From: JABCPO02 sp052174015 | GTDB lineage: Bacteria; Bacillota; Clostridia; TANB77; CAG-508 | Reading direction: 5' to 3' | Length of the DNA: 16,974 bases | Assembly: GCA_052174015.1 (NCBI GenBank) | Contig: JBQMXM010000020.1 | Location: 1-16,974, forward strand | Shown: positions 15,078 through 16,974 of the stretch, one piece after another | Layout: each line of letters starts with the position of its first letter | How positions within the stretch are numbered: the first letter of the stretch is position 1 | Notes under the pieces: generated by a model | The model's input: the letters and a program-made list of their open reading frames with translations, nothing else | The model's database searches: none | Told to the model about the DNA's origin: nothing | Made by a program: the position numbers and the translations under genes

Positions 15078-16974
15078 CTATAATTTTGTATGTATATTAG
15101 TTAAGAAATATCTTTTAATTCCATATGTTCCTACTCCAACTATTGAAAGTATTGTTGTTGTAGCTATGAAATATGTAAATGCTTTACCAGTTGCAATTGA
15201 AAGTGCTACAGGTGCATAATCTATATCGTCTTCACCTTTTTTATTATTTCCAGGTACTGAGTCTATATCAGGAATTCCATATTCATTTTTATCTTTTGAT
15301 ATTTCAGCCCAATTTGTTTTTACTCCAAAATTATTTTTATCTTTGATCCAGTCTAAAATTATACTAACTTCTGCTGTTTCTCCTGGTTGTAATAATTTAT
15401 CTTTTAATTGGTCTGTAGTTGCTATTTCTAGACCATTTCTATCACGAGTTACTTTCCATTCTGGATTATCTTCTTGATTGAATTTTAATCCTTTTGGTAT
15501 ATAATCTGATATTTCTGTAGCATATCCTGGAATATTTCCTTCATTAGTTATTCTCATTTTAAATTCATATTTTACTGTTGTTTTATCCCATTTTTTGCTA
15601 TCTAATTCAACTTTTGCTACTTCTTCTGGTTCATCAGGATATTTATGTCCTGTTTTTATTGTTTTTGTTTTTCCATTTGTTGTTACAAATATTTTTGAAA
15701 CTATTTTTCTTAAAGCTAAGTCAAATTTTGGTGTTTGTAATTTTTCTTTATCTATATCATCTTCACCATCTTTGTTATTTCCCGGAGTTGAATCTCTATC
15801 TTTTAATTGTTTTCCATTTGGATCTTCAATATCTGTTATTTCAGCTATATTTTCAATTATTCCATCTTTTGATTTAAAATCTTTTGATACCTTAAATGCT
15901 ATTTTTAAATCTCTAAAATCTAAAGGATTTTCTTCTTTTGCTTTTTTAGGGTCAAATGCTTTAATTGGTCCTTCTCCTCTTTTTGTGGCTGATTCTTTAG
16001 ATAAGTAATCTGATTCAATAATCTTTTTCTTAACACCATTTTCTTCTTTTTCTATTAACTTCCATTGATATTGTTTATTAATTTCATTATCTGGTAAAAA
16101 TTCTAAACCTTCTGGTACATTATCTTGTACTTTTTTAACATATGCATCTAGCTCACCTTCATTATATACTCTAATTGTATAATATACTGTATTTTCAGGT
16201 AATACTGTTACTGGGTCTTTTGGATGTTTGTATTCTGCCGTTGTTTTTCCTTTTAATAATGGATCTACATTAACTTTAGGAATTCTATCAACTATTGTTT
16301 CTTTACCTGTTTGATCAACTACTTTATCAATAAATTTTCTTAATGCTAAGTCTGCTTCTGGTATTTCTACAATTACTTTTTCAAAGTCATCATCATCTTC
16401 TTGTCCTTTGTAATGATAATTTGGATCTGCTAAATCTGCCTTGTTATTTCCATTTCCTTTGTAAGGAGATAAATCTTTTGGCACTTTAGTGTTTCCTGGA
16501 GTTGAATCTCTATCTTTTTTAGGTAATTGATTTTCAATATATGCAACATTTGTCAATACTTCTGTAGATTTAACTGTATCTAATATAACTAATTCTACTT
16601 CTACATATTTTGAATCTAATTTTATCTTTCCATTTTCTAATTTTGCTGGTTGGATTATTTGATTTTCTAATGCTTTTGTTGCAATATATCCATCTTTTTG
16701 TACCCATCCATATTGTTGATTTATTTGACTATTTTCTTTTAATTTCATATGTGGTGGTAACTTATCTATTATTTCTGTTACCTTTCCTGGTTTTGTTGTT
16801 TCATTAAATACTCTGATTCTATATTTTACTGTACTTCCTATTTTTGCCTTTAATGGATTTTTAGGATGTTTATATTCTGCCGTTGTTTCTGTTCCATTTG
16901 GATTTAGATCATTTTTAAGCTTACTTGTATCTACTTGTGGCTCTCTGTTTACTTGTGGTGCTACTCCATCTATT
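15078..16974 (-). CDS. Repeat-built surface protein (B_ant/DUF11-type repeats), partial
   Basis: The reading frame is open from the TAG at 15078-15080 to the right edge, giving 631 visible residues; the N-terminus is outside the window. The ATG at 16748 is internal, since coding similarity continues upstream of it. At least three repeat units of about 200 residues are visible, resembling the B_ant/DUF11 extracellular repeat: each has a strand like TVYYTIRVYNEG, a P-x-G-L-x-F motif and a terminal N-x-A-x-I. Two units begin with DLALRK (visible residues 208-213 and 418-423), and units end with an Asp-rich linker (DRDSTPGN at 154-161 and 392-399; DIDSVPGN at 569-576, then GEDDID). Visible residues 598-618 are a membrane segment followed by a basic end; no LPXTG motif precedes it. 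The protein is most likely a stalk or wall-associated adhesin. Two DNA segments of the repeats are nearly identical (around 16222-16247 and 16863-16888), pointing to internal duplication. Confidence 0.85.
   Translation of the reverse strand, partial: IDGVAPQVNREPQVDTSKLKNDLNPNGTETTAEYKHPKNPLKAKIGSTVKYRIRVFNETTKPGKVTEIIDKLPPHMKLKENSQINQQYGWVQKDGYIATKALENQIIQPAKLENGKIKLDSKYVEVELVILDTVKSTEVLTNVAYIENQLPKKDRDSTPGNTKVPKDLSPYKGNGNNKADLADPNYHYKGQEDDDDFEKVIVEIPEADLALRKFIDKVVDQTGKETIVDRIPKVNVDPLLKGKTTAEYKHPKDPVTVLPENTVYYTIRVYNEGELDAYVKKVQDNVPEGLEFLPDNEINKQYQWKLIEKEENGVKKKIIESDYLSKESATKRGEGPIKAFDPKKAKEENPLDFRDLKIAFKVSKDFKSKDGIIENIAEITDIEDPNGKQLKDRDSTPGNNKDGEDDIDKEKLQTPKFDLALRKIVSKIFVTTNGKTKTIKTGHKYPDEPEEVAKVELDSKKWDKTTVKYEFKMRITNEGNIPGYATEISDYIPKGLKFNQEDNPEWKVTRDRNGLEIATTDQLKDKLLQPGETAEVSIILDWIKDKNNFGVKTNWAEISKDKNEYGIPDIDSVPGNNKKGEDDIDYAPVALSIATGKAFTYFIATTTILSIVGVGTYGIKRYFLTNIHTKL

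Noticed and set aside
16746..16748. ATG at 16748 as the start of the repeat-built surface protein
   Set aside because: The frame stays open to the right edge and the upstream residues form a matching part of a repeat unit, so this is an internal Met.

Overview
This window is strongly AT-rich, with short intergenic gaps, AGGAG-type ribosome binding sites, standard-code genes and intrinsic terminators. Gene content (an adjacent uvrB-uvrA pair, a Pta-type phosphotransacetylase, a XerC/D-like recombinase, and Gram-positive surface adhesins with thioester, Cna_B/SpaA and B_ant/DUF11-type repeats) points to a low-GC Firmicute. An uncultured gut-type member of Clostridia is most likely. The lineage is an inference from gene content and composition, not from a marker search.

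Layout, left to right. (1) Positions 1-1128, minus strand: the 5' part of a membrane-anchored protein with three bacterial Ig-like domains and the start of an SH3b-like domain; it continues past the left edge. (2) A 243-base AT-rich divergent spacer with TTAAT repeats phased at 10 bp. (3) Positions 1372-2499, plus strand: a tyrosine recombinase with all six catalytic residues. (4) A long AT-only hairpin serving as a bidirectional terminator. (5) Positions 2609-6661, minus strand: a 1350-residue adhesin with an N-terminal thioester domain and a stack of Cna_B/SpaA domains, membrane-anchored without a recognisable LPXTG signal. (6) About 400 bp with no gene. (7) A minus-strand gene cluster read from 14858 down to 7120: unknown membrane protein, uvrB, uvrA, a YwaF/TIGR02206-type membrane protein and pta. 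It starts at a well-formed sigma-A-like promoter (TTGAAA, 17 bp, TATACT) with an overlapping inverted repeat and ends at a clear terminator at 7058-7085. (8) Positions 15078-16974, minus strand: the C-terminal part of a repeat-built surface protein that continues past the right edge and has its own terminator.

Two themes dominate. One is cell-surface architecture: three large surface proteins, two of which run off the window, and one of which probably attaches covalently through a thioester. The other is a DNA-repair operon (UvrB and UvrA for nucleotide excision repair) that appears to extend into a membrane protein and a central acetyl-phosphate enzyme. The most unusual observations are the thioester adhesin with its odd sorting end and a very large insertion, the altered conserved motif in UvrA, the possible non-canonical operator elements upstream of the unknown gene and of uvrB, and the phased TTAAT repeat between the recombinase and the Ig-like surface protein. 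No CRISPR array, rRNA, tRNA, insertion sequence or prophage was seen.
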